Assembly: GCF_020852455.1 (NCBI RefSeq)
Contig: NZ_JADZAT010000024.1
Span: forward strand, 1 to 64,000
From: Novosphingobium sp.
GTDB taxonomy: Bacteria > Pseudomonadota > Alphaproteobacteria > Sphingomonadales > Sphingomonadaceae
Direction: 5' to 3'
Length of the DNA stretch: 64,000 bases
Each line of letters opens with the position of its first letter. The first letter of the stretch is position 1. The notes under the pieces are model-generated. The model searched no databases. It was not told the origin of the DNA and was given only the letters and a program-made list of their open reading frames with translations. The position numbers and the translations under genes were made by a program. This document shows, in pieces, positions 28,017 to 36,195 of the stretch.

Positions 28017-29525
28017 TCACTCTTCATATCCGCCATAGCTGGTGCCCGGGGCCAGATTGCCGAACTTGGTGAACTCGCTCTGGAACAGCAGCTGGACGTT
28101 GCCGGTCGAGCCGTGGCGCTGCTTGGCGATGATCACCGTGGCCTTGTTCACCACCTCGAGGTGGCGCTCCATCCACTTGTCGTACTTGGCGATCGCATCG
28201 GGCGAGCTCGATTCGCTGGGCTCATCGGGCTTGGCGGCGTTGTGGTAGTACTCCTCGCGGAAGATGAACCAGACCATGTCGGCGTCCTGCTCGATCGAGC
28301 CTGATTCGCGCAGGTCCGCCAGCTGCGGGCGCTTGTCCTCGCGGCTTTCGACCGCACGCGACAGCTGCGACAGCGCGATCACCGGGACCGACAGTTCCTT
28401 GGCCAGGGTCTTCAGGCCGCGGCTGATTTCCGAAATTTCGTTGACGCGGTTGTCGTTCGCGCGGCCCGATCCCTGCAGCAGCTGGAGGTAGTCGATCACC
28501 ACCAGACCGATATCGTGCCGCCGCTTCAGACGCCGCGCGCGGGTGCGCAGCGCCGCGATCGACAGCGCCGGGGTATCGTCGATGTACAGCGGCAGTTCGG
28601 CCAGGCGCTGGCTGGCGAACGAGATCTGCTGGAAGTCCTGATGGCTGATCGAGCCCTTGCGCAGCCGTTCGCTACTGATCTCGGCCTGTTCGGCCAGGAT
28701 ACGCGTGGCAAGCTGGTCAGCGCTCATTTCCAGGCTGAAGAAGGCGACCGGCGCGCCGACCGACTTGGCCGGGTCGATCCCGTCCTTCATGTCGCGCAGA
28801 TAGCGTTCGGCGCAGTTGAAGGCGATGTTGGTGGCGAGCGAGGTCTTGCCCATGGCCGGACGCCCGGCCAGGATCACCAGGTCGGAATCGTGCAGGCCAC
28901 CGATCTTGTGGTTGAGATCATCGAGCCCGGTGGTCAGCCCCGAAATGTGCCCGCCCGAATTGAGCGCCTTTTCGATCTGCTGGATCGCGGTCAGGCTCGA
29001 CTGGCGGAACGAAATCGCCTCGTTGCCGACCGAGGCCCCTTCGGACACGCGATAAAGCGCGGCTTCAGCCGAAGCGATCTGCTCCATCGGCTCAACGCTT
29101 TCGCTGGTGTCGAGCGCGGAATTGACCAGGTTGCGGCCCACCGCCACCAGTTCGCGCAGCAAGGCCAGGTCATAGATCTGCTCGGCCAGTTCGCGCGGGG
29201 CCAGCAGCCCCTGCCCGTCGGCGGTTAGCCGCGCCAGATAGCCCGCACCGCCCAGTTCCTTGAGCGCTTCGTCGGCTTCGAAATAGGGCTTGAGCGTGAC
29301 CGGGGTGACCACCGCCTTGCGATCGAGCAGTTGCAGCACGCGTTCGAAGATCCGGGCGTGGACCGGTTCGAAGAAATGATCGGGACGCAGCGGCGTGACC
29401 AGTTCTTCCAGCACCCGGTTGTCGATCAGCACCGCCCCCAGGAACGCGGCCTCGGCCTCGACGTTGCTGGGCAAGGCGCGCGCGGCGGTTTCGTCAGCAC
29501 GGGGAAAGGGGATCGGTTCGGCCAT
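28017..29525 (-). CDS. dnaB: Replicative DNA helicase
   Basis: Hexameric helicase that unwinds the replication fork and recruits primase. 502 residues: N-terminal primase-interacting domain (VEAEAAFLGAVLIDNRVLEE), linker, and RecA-like motor with Walker A ILAGRPAMGKTSLATNIAFN, SLEMSADQLATRI, the Walker B region IGLVVIDYLQLL, and ELSVPVIALSQLSRAVESRE containing the arginine finger region. No intein. ATG 29525 begins MAEPIPFPRADE. Monocistronic; its promoter lies in the 290-base spacer shared with the divergent UPF0262 gene, which also holds a palindromic repeat. Confidence 0.98.
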   Translation of the reverse strand: MAEPIPFPRADETAARALPSNVEAEAAFLGAVLIDNRVLEELVTPLRPDHFFEPVHARIFERVLQLLDRKAVVTPVTLKPYFEADEALKELGGAGYLARLTADGQGLLAPRELAEQIYDLALLRELVAVGRNLVNSALDTSESVEPMEQIASAEAALYRVSEGASVGNEAISFRQSSLTAIQQIEKALNSGGHISGLTTGLDDLNHKIGGLHDSDLVILAGRPAMGKTSLATNIAFNCAERYLRDMKDGIDPAKSVGAPVAFFSLEMSADQLATRILAEQAEISSERLRKGSISHQDFQQISFASQRLAELPLYIDDTPALSIAALRTRARRLKRRHDIGLVVIDYLQLLQGSGRANDNRVNEISEISRGLKTLAKELSVPVIALSQLSRAVESREDKRPQLADLRESGSIEQDADMVWFIFREEYYHNAAKPDEPSESSSPDAIAKYDKWMERHLEVVNKATVIIAKQRHGSTGNVQLLFQSEFTKFGNLAPGTSYGGYEE

Positions 29526-29613
29526 GGTCCGCGTTCCATGCGCTGATGCCGGTTGGGGTGCAAGGTGGTGCGTTCACGCACAGGCTGTGGATAGCGGGGA
29601 CGGAGCAAGAATT

Positions 29614-29766
29614 GGTTCGCACAAAGACACAAAGGCACGAAGATCGAGGGTGCGCGCTGCAGGCCCATCGAATCATCATTGCCCTGCGCCAGGCTCGACC
29701 GTTGAAGCAACGGGAGGCTTCGCCGCAAGCCATGACACTTCGTGTCTTTGTGTCTTTGTGCGAACC
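29614..29766. repeat. CACAAAG-type palindromic element, copy 1
   Basis: The arms 29614-29642 and 29738-29766 are inverted repeats matching at 28 of 29 bases, around about 95 bases. Each arm is built of 8-base units (GCACAAAG, ACACAAAG, GCACGAAG). The element fills most of the dnaB/UPF0262 spacer (29526-29815). Two more elements with the same plan are at 42436 and 61928. Confidence 0.8.
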
Positions 29767-29815
29767 TTTATCCCCCCTTGCCCGCGAATCTTGCATCTGC
29801 GAAAAGCCCGCCAGC

Positions 29816-30298
29816 ATGGCAGACCCCCGGATCATCCATATCGAGCTCGACGAGGCGACGATCCTGTGGCGCAATGCCGATATCGAGCAGGAACGGCGCA
29901 TCGCGATCTTCGACCTGATCGAGGAAAACCTGTTCAAGCCAAGCCGCGCCTGGGAGGCCGGACATGAAGGCCCCTACCGGCTCAAACTGGCGGTGGACGA
30001 TGGCCGGCTGCTGCTGGAAGTGGCGGACCAGGACGGGCAGTTGCTGGAACAGCTGATCCTGGGGCTGGGCCGGTTCCGCCGCCCGATCCGCGAGTATTTC
30101 GCGATCTGCGATTCGTATTACCAGGCGATCCGCAAGGCCACTGCGGCCGAGATCGAGACGATCGATATGGCCCGGCGCGGGGTCCACAACGAAGCGGCGG
30201 AACTGCTGCTCGAACGGCTGGAGGGCAAGGTCGAAACCGATTTCGCCACCGCGCGGCGGCTGTTTACCCTGATCTGCGTGCTGCATATCAGGGGATGA
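29816..30298 (+). CDS. UPF0262 family protein
   Basis: 160 residues: MADPRIIHIELDEATILWRN, then IEQERRIAIFDLIEENLFKP and FRRPIREYFAICDSYYQAI, which match the alphaproteobacterial UPF0262 family. Function unknown. The start ATG 29816 gives the family N-terminus; the open frame runs further upstream through the palindromic repeat and is not coding there. Followed by a dispersed repeat. Confidence 0.88.
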   Translation: MADPRIIHIELDEATILWRNADIEQERRIAIFDLIEENLFKPSRAWEAGHEGPYRLKLAVDDGRLLLEVADQDGQLLEQLILGLGRFRRPIREYFAICDSYYQAIRKATAAEIETIDMARRGVHNEAAELLLERLEGKVETDFATARRLFTLICVLHIRG

Positions 30299-30300
30299 AC

Positions 30301-30471
30301 CTTCCCCCTCGATGGGGGAAGGATACGGAGACTTGGTGCTGCAAGCGCCTGGTCGAAGTTGGATGGGGGTGATGTTGCGTCCTGGCGCAGTGGTCACCCC
30401 CACCCAACCTGCGCTAGCCCCCGCCTTCGCGGGGGTAAGCTTCGGTATCCCTCCCCCATCAAGGGGAGGAA
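30301..30471. repeat. CTTCCCCC/GGGGGAAG dispersed element, copy A
   Basis: Starts CTTCCCCCTCGATGGGGGAA, continues GGATACGGAGACTTGG, has a middle GTTGGATGGGGGTGATG and CACCCCCACCCAACC pair (inverted), an inner CCCCCGCCTTCGCGGGGG hairpin, and ends TATCCCTCCCCCATCAAGGG. Copies B (37831) and C (60004) share the same ends and middle. It fills the 196-base spacer before the GH25 gene. Confidence 0.8.
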
Positions 30472-30494
30472 GCAGGGGTCGCAAGGTAACTACG

Positions 30495-31193
30495 ATGGCA
30501 CGCACCAAGTCTTCCCGTTGGCGGCTGCGCCTGTTTGGCGCCATGCTGCTGCTTGCGCTGATCGGCGCGGCCTGGGGCTGGTGGACGGTGCACCACTGGC
30601 GCCCGGCGCGCGGAGCTTTCCCGGTCCAGGGGATCGAGGTCGGCAGCGATGACGGCGCGGTGGACTGGAAGGCGGCCAAGGCGATTGGCGTCAGCTTTGC
30701 CTATCTCGATGCCTCGGCCAGCGCCTTTGCCCGCGATCCGGCCTTCACCCAGAACCTTGAGGATGCCAGGGCCGCCAAGCTGCAGGTCGGTGCGGTCCAC
30801 ACCTATGATCCGTGCCAGCCGGCCGAAAAGCAGGCAGCCAATTTCATGACCGTGGTGGCGCGCGACAAGGCGATGCTGCCGCCGGCGGTCTGGCTTGACA
30901 TGCTGGCTGATGATTGCCCGGTCAAGGTTACCGATGCCGCGGTTGAAAGCGAGCTGATGACCTTCCTCAACCAGATCGAAACCCACACCGGCAAGCCGAC
31001 GATCCTGAAGATTTCGCGCGCCTTCGAAAAGCGCTATCACCTTGCCACGCGGATCGACCGCAACCTCTGGCTGGAGTCCATCTACATGCAGCCCGAATAT
31101 GCCGGCCGGCCCTGGACGCTGTGGACCGCGAACACGATGATGCAAAGCGAAGCCGCGGCCCAGCCGCTGCGCTGGGTGGTGGTCAGCCGATGA
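30495..31193 (+). CDS. GH25-like lysozyme-fold protein, catalytic site altered
   Basis: 232 residues with an N-terminal membrane helix (about 13-31). The fold follows glycoside hydrolase 25: VQGIEVGSDDGAVDW (44-58) in place of the usual GIDVSxxQG, IGVSFAYLDASAS, a LPPAVWLDMLADD strand (128-140), and WLESIYMQPEYAGRPWTLW near the end. The catalytic D-x-E is D135-M-L137, so the acid/base glutamate is gone, and the first aspartate is Glu48. It may bind peptidoglycan without cleaving it, or use other residues. Ends in an ATGA overlap with cdd. Confidence 0.72.
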   Translation: MARTKSSRWRLRLFGAMLLLALIGAAWGWWTVHHWRPARGAFPVQGIEVGSDDGAVDWKAAKAIGVSFAYLDASASAFARDPAFTQNLEDARAAKLQVGAVHTYDPCQPAEKQAANFMTVVARDKAMLPPAVWLDMLADDCPVKVTDAAVESELMTFLNQIETHTGKPTILKISRAFEKRYHLATRIDRNLWLESIYMQPEYAGRPWTLWTANTMMQSEAAAQPLRWVVVSR

Positions 31194-31618
31194 GCTGGAG
31201 CAAAGACAGCCTGATCGCAGCCGCACGCGAAGCCGCGGGCAAGGCCTATGCACCCTATTCCAGCTTCCACGTCGGCGCGGCGCTGGGCTTTGCCGATGGC
31301 TCGGTGGTGACCGGCGCCAATGTCGAAAACGCCAGCTATGGACTGACACTGTGTGCGGAAACCGTCGCGGTCGGCAAGGCACTGAGCGAGGACTGGCGCG
31401 GCAAGCTCGAAGCCGTGGCAGTGATCGGCGGCAAAGCCGGCGCGGTGGGTGCGGGTGATCCGGTCACCCCCTGCGGACGCTGCCGCCAGATCCTCAATGA
31501 AGTGGCCGCACTGGGGGGCAACGACCCAACGGTGTTGTGCGTGGGGGAAAGCGAAGTGCTGGAACTCAGCCTGTCCGACCTGCTGCCGCACAGCTTTGGG
31601 CCATCAAGCCTGGGATAG
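31190..31618 (+). CDS. cdd: Cytidine deaminase
   Basis: 142-residue homotetrameric-type deaminase converting cytidine and deoxycytidine to uridines in pyrimidine salvage. Active site: NVENASYGLTLCAET with zinc Cys and catalytic Glu, and TPCGRCRQ giving the other two zinc cysteines. N-terminal YAPYSSFHVGAAL is also typical. ATG 31190 overlaps the GH25 stop (ATGA), an odd pairing since the two have no known functional link. Confidence 0.95.
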   Translation: MSWSKDSLIAAAREAAGKAYAPYSSFHVGAALGFADGSVVTGANVENASYGLTLCAETVAVGKALSEDWRGKLEAVAVIGGKAGAVGAGDPVTPCGRCRQILNEVAALGGNDPTVLCVGESEVLELSLSDLLPHSFGPSSLG

Positions 31619-31628
31619 CCACGCTCCC

Positions 31629-32375
31629 TCAAGCCTTGCCGCGAAATTTCCGCCCCAGTTGCGCCAGCCACTTGCCGGCATATTCCTCTGGTGAGAAAAG
31701 ATTGGCAAGTCGCGCCTTCTCGCTGAAGCCAGCCGGATGGGCCAGATCAAGTATCGCCGGACTGGATCTGACCGCAAGCTCCAGCCCCGACCTGAACCGA
31801 CTTTTGTCATTGCACAATACAACCATGTTTTGCCGATACCACCAGCAGACATCCGGGTTGTTCCAGAGCCTGGGCCGCAAGACATCGAAGAGTTCATAGC
31901 CCCTGCCCCGAAATCGTTCGGCCCAATAGGTCAACGGCTGTTCGTTGACATGATGCTGCCCTCCCTGTCCATCGATGGCTGCCGAGAACAGGATGGTGTC
32001 AGACAGTCCAATCAGATTGTCGACGAACTGGTCGGCCTGCCTTGCATCGATATGTTCAGCAACTTCGAGCGACATCGCCAGATCAAATCGCTCCGGCTCG
32101 TCGAATGGCATCGAGAGATCCGTGGCAGTGAAGTTTGCCGGGTCGATCAGGAGCCGATCCCGCTTTGTCCAGGGACCATCCCGCCCGACGATTTTGACGG
32201 CTCCGAAAGTCTTGAGCCAAACCCCGCGACCGCAACCGATATCAATTACACTTGAGACCGGACGTGCTCCGCCCATTTCCAGGCATTCCGCCAATACCGG
32301 CACGGTTGCCGCAGCAGATTTGGACGTTCTTTCAAAGTCACGATCATAGAATCGTGATGAATAGAAGAATGACAA
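31629..32375 (-). CDS. Class I SAM-dependent methyltransferase
   Basis: 248 residues with SAM motif I VIDIGCGRGVWLKTFG, an acidic post-I residue in VGRDGPW, and LAMSLEVAEHID in the position of motif II/III. The sequence GQGGQHHVNEQPLTYWAERF is typical of small-molecule or sugar methyltransferases of the Methyltransf_23 kind. TTG 32375 is the start, with GAGGA 8 bases upstream. Base composition is a little less GC-rich than the neighbours, and it is followed by a 130-base AT-leaning spacer, so recent acquisition is possible. Substrate unknown. Confidence 0.78.
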   Translation of the reverse strand: MSFFYSSRFYDRDFERTSKSAAATVPVLAECLEMGGARPVSSVIDIGCGRGVWLKTFGAVKIVGRDGPWTKRDRLLIDPANFTATDLSMPFDEPERFDLAMSLEVAEHIDARQADQFVDNLIGLSDTILFSAAIDGQGGQHHVNEQPLTYWAERFRGRGYELFDVLRPRLWNNPDVCWWYRQNMVVLCNDKSRFRSGLELAVRSSPAILDLAHPAGFSEKARLANLFSPEEYAGKWLAQLGRKFRGKA

Positions 32376-32508
32376 TAGAGAATCCTCGCGACCATTTCTG
32401 ACATTATTCTTACAAAATTGGCTATGTCAGTGCGCGATCTCTATCATTCAAACCTGCGAATGCAACACAGGCCACCACGCCGCTGGGGCAGCTGATCGAA
32501 TTGGCAAC

Positions 32509-33639
32509 CTACCCCCGCAACCACTCCAGCAGTGCTCCCATGCAATCCCGGCCCAGGATCGCGCTGCGTTCAGGGCTCCACCCTTGCACTTCGCAGGGCA
32601 AGTCCCGGTTGTCCTTGAACGGCATTTCCAGCGTCATCGTCACCGCGCCAAAGCGTTCGGCGACCTGGTTGGTGGACATGGTCATGTTGGCCTTGCCCGG
32701 CCCCGCCACCGGATAGCCCAGCCGGGTCTGGAAATCGGGGGTGCGACGTTCGAGGATCGCGGCGTAGCGATCAAACCCGGCCTGCTGCGCTTCGTTCCAC
32801 GAAGGAATGCCTTCGAACCCGGCCAGGAACACCGCCGGGATCGCCTCGTCGCCGTGCACGTCCATCGCGAAGTCAACGCCGGTTTCATCCATCGCGTTGC
32901 GGATCGCCAGCACTTCGGGGCTCTTTTCCGCGCTGGGGCTTTCCCATTCGCGGTTGAGGTTGATCCCTGCGGCGTTGGTGCGCAGGTGCCCGCGGCGCGA
33001 ACCGTCTGGATTGGCATTGGGCACAATGTGGAACCGGCACAGCTGGCGCAGCTTGCGCCCGACCGGGTCGGCCGAATCGGTCAGGCAATCGAGCGCGCCT
33101 TCCATCCACCATTCGGCCATCGATTCGCCCGGATGCTGGCGGGCATAGAGCCAGACCTGCCGGTCGCCCTCGCCCAGCTCAAGGCAGTCGATCGGCTGGC
33201 CATCAAGCGTGCGGCCCAGCACCCGGTGCTCCACCCCCAGCTCAAGCGCGGCCTGGCTGACCAGATCATGGTGGCGCTCCATCGAATAGGGGGCAAAATA
33301 GGCGAACCAGGCCAGGTTGGCGTCGGGCGTATAGCGCACCGTCAGGGTGCCGCCGTCTTCATCCTTGTCATAGCTGCTGGCGGCGCGGCCCCAGAATTCG
33401 CGATCCTCGCTGACCACCGCGTGATAGCCGGGCCAGCCATCGGGATAGGCCGAACCGCCCAGCCCGGTGATCTTGAGTTCCAGTTCGCGCCCGGCGCAAT
33501 TGGTGACGCGGAAGTGGAACCACTGGTAGAAGTCCGAAAGATGGTCCTTGCGGATGGCCAGCCGGGCAGCGGCGCCGTCGATTGCAAGGACTTCGATATT
33601 GCCGCTGTCGAAGGCAGCGTCGATGGTGATCTGGGTCAT
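32509..33639 (-). CDS. M14-family metallocarboxypeptidase (cytosolic CCP-like)
   Basis: 376 residues. An N-terminal beta domain (1-115, [16 protein letters not shown]) precedes an M14 zinc peptidase domain: ligands H169 and E172 in [33 protein letters not shown] and LNREW for substrate binding, His262 in MDVHGDE, and the general-base glutamate in [10 protein letters not shown]. This layout matches bacterial relatives of cytosolic carboxypeptidases. No signal peptide. ATG 33639 overlaps the lipoprotein gene stop (ATGA). Confidence 0.88.
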   Translation of the reverse strand: MTQITIDAAFDSGNIEVLAIDGAAARLAIRKDHLSDFYQWFHFRVTNCAGRELELKITGLGGSAYPDGWPGYHAVVSEDREFWGRAASSYDKDEDGGTLTVRYTPDANLAWFAYFAPYSMERHHDLVSQAALELGVEHRVLGRTLDGQPIDCLELGEGDRQVWLYARQHPGESMAEWWMEGALDCLTDSADPVGRKLRQLCRFHIVPNANPDGSRRGHLRTNAAGINLNREWESPSAEKSPEVLAIRNAMDETGVDFAMDVHGDEAIPAVFLAGFEGIPSWNEAQQAGFDRYAAILERRTPDFQTRLGYPVAGPGKANMTMSTNQVAERFGAVTMTLEMPFKDNRDLPCEVQGWSPERSAILGRDCMGALLEWLRG

Positions 33640-34226
33640 TTGACCTCGATAGTCTCACCTGACTGGCCCGGAAAGCCCTTGAACAGGGCCTCGGTCATTT
33701 TTGGCGCGCCCAGCGTGGTCGCGGCCAGCGGCGACCTGGTTGAAACGGTGAAGCTGGCGCGGCCTTCCCACAGCGACGCATTGCTGGCGCGGTCGCGGAT
33801 CGTCACCGCCAGGTCAGTGGTCACCTGCGCGCTGGGCTTGGGCGAAAGGTTGAGGCCGATACCCAGACCGATGCCCGAGCCATAGCTGCCGGTCGAGCCG
33901 CCGATCCCGACGCTGACCGGGCTGCGGCCCTGCGGCTCCAGCGTCTGGCGGCTCATCGCCATGTGGGCGACCTGGGTGCCGGTGCCAGGCGAGGCCTCGC
34001 TGTAGCCCAGCAGCACCAGCTGGCGCATCACCGCCGCACGGTAGCTTTGCCATTCAAGGTTGTTGCCATCCATCCCCGGGGCCGGCTCGACCGAGATCGT
34101 CCCCTTGCCCAGCATCGAGACATCGGCGGCATGGAACCGCGTGACTTCAACCGGGCCAACCGGGGTCATACAGCCCGCCAGCGCCAGCAGGCCGGACAGT
34201 ACCAGGACAGGAACGATACGCTTCAT
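33636..34226 (-). CDS. DUF4136-like lipoprotein
   Basis: 196 residues with a lipoprotein signal [19 protein letters not shown] (lipobox LAGC, Cys19). The mature part has the VTRFHA start, a glycine/serine-rich middle [16 protein letters not shown], and [19 protein letters not shown]. Its layout (V-x-R-F-x-A, then a long strand, then I-x-D-R-x-S-x-x-x-L-W-E-G) is repeated in the next gene, so the two are paralogues. Probably periplasmic face of a membrane. Translationally coupled to the carboxypeptidase gene. Confidence 0.75.
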   Translation of the reverse strand: MKRIVPVLVLSGLLALAGCMTPVGPVEVTRFHAADVSMLGKGTISVEPAPGMDGNNLEWQSYRAAVMRQLVLLGYSEASPGTGTQVAHMAMSRQTLEPQGRSPVSVGIGGSTGSYGSGIGLGIGLNLSPKPSAQVTTDLAVTIRDRASNASLWEGRASFTVSTRSPLAATTLGAPKMTEALFKGFPGQSGETIEVK

Positions 34227-34288
34227 TGCCGGCTCCCCTTGTTGGCCTGGGTGCGATTTTGAATCCGATAGCCCCGCGATGCAAGCAC

Positions 34289-34984
34289 TTAGCGTTTGAG
34301 CGTCTGTTCGCCGGTCTTGCCCGGAAAGCCATCGAACAGCGCCTGGGCCAGCCGATCGGCAATAGTCTGGTCATCCCACTTGCCGTCGCCATCACGCGAA
34401 TACATCTCGGCCCGGCCTTCCCACAGCACCGCGCCGCTGGCCCGGTCCTTGATCCGCGCTTCGAGCCGGGTCGAAAGCAGCGCGGCTTTGGGCTTGCTGG
34501 CATCGTACTGCAGGCCGATCCCCATCATCGAGCCATGGTTGGAAACCCCCATGGTCATTTCGCCCGACAGCGGCTTGCGCTTCTGTTCGGCGGGCACCGC
34601 TTCCCTGCGCACCACCCGCACTTCGACCAGTTGTCCGTCGCTCGCACCGCTGGCCGCGGCGGCATAACCGGCATGCAGCAGCTGGTTTTCAACCGCAGCT
34701 TCAAATGTCGCGCCAAAGCGCCGGTCGGAATTTTCCGCGTCGCCCGACATGGTCACCACCGCGACCGACCCCATGCCCAGCACCCGCTGGTCTTCGGCGC
34801 GGAAGCGGGCAACTTCGACCCGGCCTTCCAGCGACGGCGTGCTGCTGCGCGCGGTGCCGCCCCAGCCCGTCCGCCCCCAGCCCGGCCCGCCCCAGGCCCC
34901 CGGCTGCGCCATCAGCGCGCTGCCCGTCAGCCCCAGCAGGGCAACGGTGGCAAGGGTTGGCAGGGATGCGCGGATTGCGGCCAT
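34289..34984 (-). CDS. DUF4136-like exported protein, paralogue of the lipoprotein
   Basis: 231 residues from ATG 34984, chosen because AAGGA lies 8 bases upstream; a GTG at 34999 is also open. Signal peptide to about TGSALMAQ, then a GGPGWGRTGWGG low-complexity run, VARFRAEDQRVLGMGS, and IKDRASGAVLWEGRAEM, which matches the previous protein's [17 protein letters not shown]. It lacks a lipobox. Same strand and 63 bases before the lipoprotein gene, so probably one transcript of three genes. Confidence 0.7.
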   Translation of the reverse strand: MAAIRASLPTLATVALLGLTGSALMAQPGAWGGPGWGRTGWGGTARSSTPSLEGRVEVARFRAEDQRVLGMGSVAVVTMSGDAENSDRRFGATFEAAVENQLLHAGYAAAASGASDGQLVEVRVVRREAVPAEQKRKPLSGEMTMGVSNHGSMMGIGLQYDASKPKAALLSTRLEARIKDRASGAVLWEGRAEMYSRDGDGKWDDQTIADRLAQALFDGFPGKTGEQTLKR

Positions 34985-35120
34985 GGATTGATCCTTCACT
35001 TATCGAAAACCTGCCCCACGCCCGGTCCATCGGCGCACGAACCTTGCGCCCGGCTGAACGCGCCCGGCCCGATCGGCGTTAACCACTTTATTGCCTGATC
35101 GTGTTAGATCCGCCGCTGTC

Positions 35121-36125
35121 ATGACCAACAAAGTTCCCGTCCTCGTTACCGGTGGCGCCGGCTATATCGGCAGCCACGCGGTCCTTGCCCTGACCGATGC
35201 CGGCTGGCCGGTCGCAGTGATCGACAACCTGACCACCGGCTTTCGCTGGGCGGTGCCCGAAGGGGTGCCGTTCTATGAAGGCGATATCGAGGACAGCGCC
35301 CTGCTGGCCCGGATCATTGCCGAACAGGGGATCAAGGCGGTGATGCATTTCGCCGGTTCGATCATCGTGCCCGAATCGGTCGAGAACCCGCTGAAGTACT
35401 ATCACAACAACACCGCCAAGAGCCGCGCGCTGATCGCCAGCGCAGTGGCCGGCGGGGTGCCGCACTTCATCTTCAGCTCGACCGCGGCGACCTATGGCAT
35501 TCCCGAAGTCTCGCCGGTCAGCGAGGACAGCCCCAAGGCACCGATCAATCCCTATGGCATGTCGAAGCTGATGACCGAGACCATGCTGGCCGACGTCGCC
35601 CGCGCGCACCCGCTCAACTTCTGTGCGCTGCGCTATTTCAACGTCGCCGGGGCGGATCCGCGCGCGCGCACCGGGCAATCAACCGCCGGCGCGACCCACC
35701 TGATCAAGGTGGCGGTCGAGGCGGCGCTGGGCAAGCGCAGCCATGTCGAGGTGTTCGGCACCGACTATGCCACGCCGGATGGCACCGGGGTGCGCGACTA
35801 CATCCACGTAGCGGACCTGGCCCAGGCCCACGTCCTGGCGCTGGAAGCGCTGATCCAGGATCCGGCCAGCTCGTTGACGATGAACTGCGGCTATGGCCGG
35901 GGCTTCTCGGTGCTCGAAGTGCTAGACGCGGTCGATCGGGTCACCAACCTGACGATCGAGCGCAAGCTCAGCCCGCGCCGCGCCGGCGATCCGGATTCGC
36001 TGATTTCGGACAACCGCCGGATCAAGGCCACGCTGCCGTGGGAACCGAAATACGCCGATCTCGACACCATCGTCAGCCATGCACTGCAATGGGAACGTAG
36101 GCTTTCGGAAATCCGCAGCCAATAG
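35121..36125 (+). CDS. galE: UDP-glucose 4-epimerase
   Basis: Extended SDR, 334 residues, interconverts UDP-glucose and UDP-galactose for surface polysaccharide. NAD site VTGGAGYIGSHAVLALTD, HFAGSIIVPESV, catalytic SSTAATYG serine/threonine and the YxxxK pair in NPYGMSKLMTE, then RYFNVAGADP and GTGVRDYIHVADLA. All hallmark positions are intact. ATG 35121 precedes MTNKVPVLVTGG. Divergent from the DUF4136-type gene; the 136-base spacer holds both promoters. Confidence 0.93.
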   Translation: MTNKVPVLVTGGAGYIGSHAVLALTDAGWPVAVIDNLTTGFRWAVPEGVPFYEGDIEDSALLARIIAEQGIKAVMHFAGSIIVPESVENPLKYYHNNTAKSRALIASAVAGGVPHFIFSSTAATYGIPEVSPVSEDSPKAPINPYGMSKLMTETMLADVARAHPLNFCALRYFNVAGADPRARTGQSTAGATHLIKVAVEAALGKRSHVEVFGTDYATPDGTGVRDYIHVADLAQAHVLALEALIQDPASSLTMNCGYGRGFSVLEVLDAVDRVTNLTIERKLSPRRAGDPDSLISDNRRIKATLPWEPKYADLDTIVSHALQWERRLSEIRSQ

Positions 36126-36195
36126 GCCGCCTCCCCCCTTGGCCTGGACGTGCCGTTGTGTAAGCAAGGGCACCAAGATCAGACAGGGGAGAACA

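Noticed and set aside
29583..29596. TGTGGATAG near dnaB as a DnaA box or origin
   Set aside because: A single near-match to the 9-mer, no cluster of boxes, no AT-rich unwinding element and no dnaA. Not an origin.
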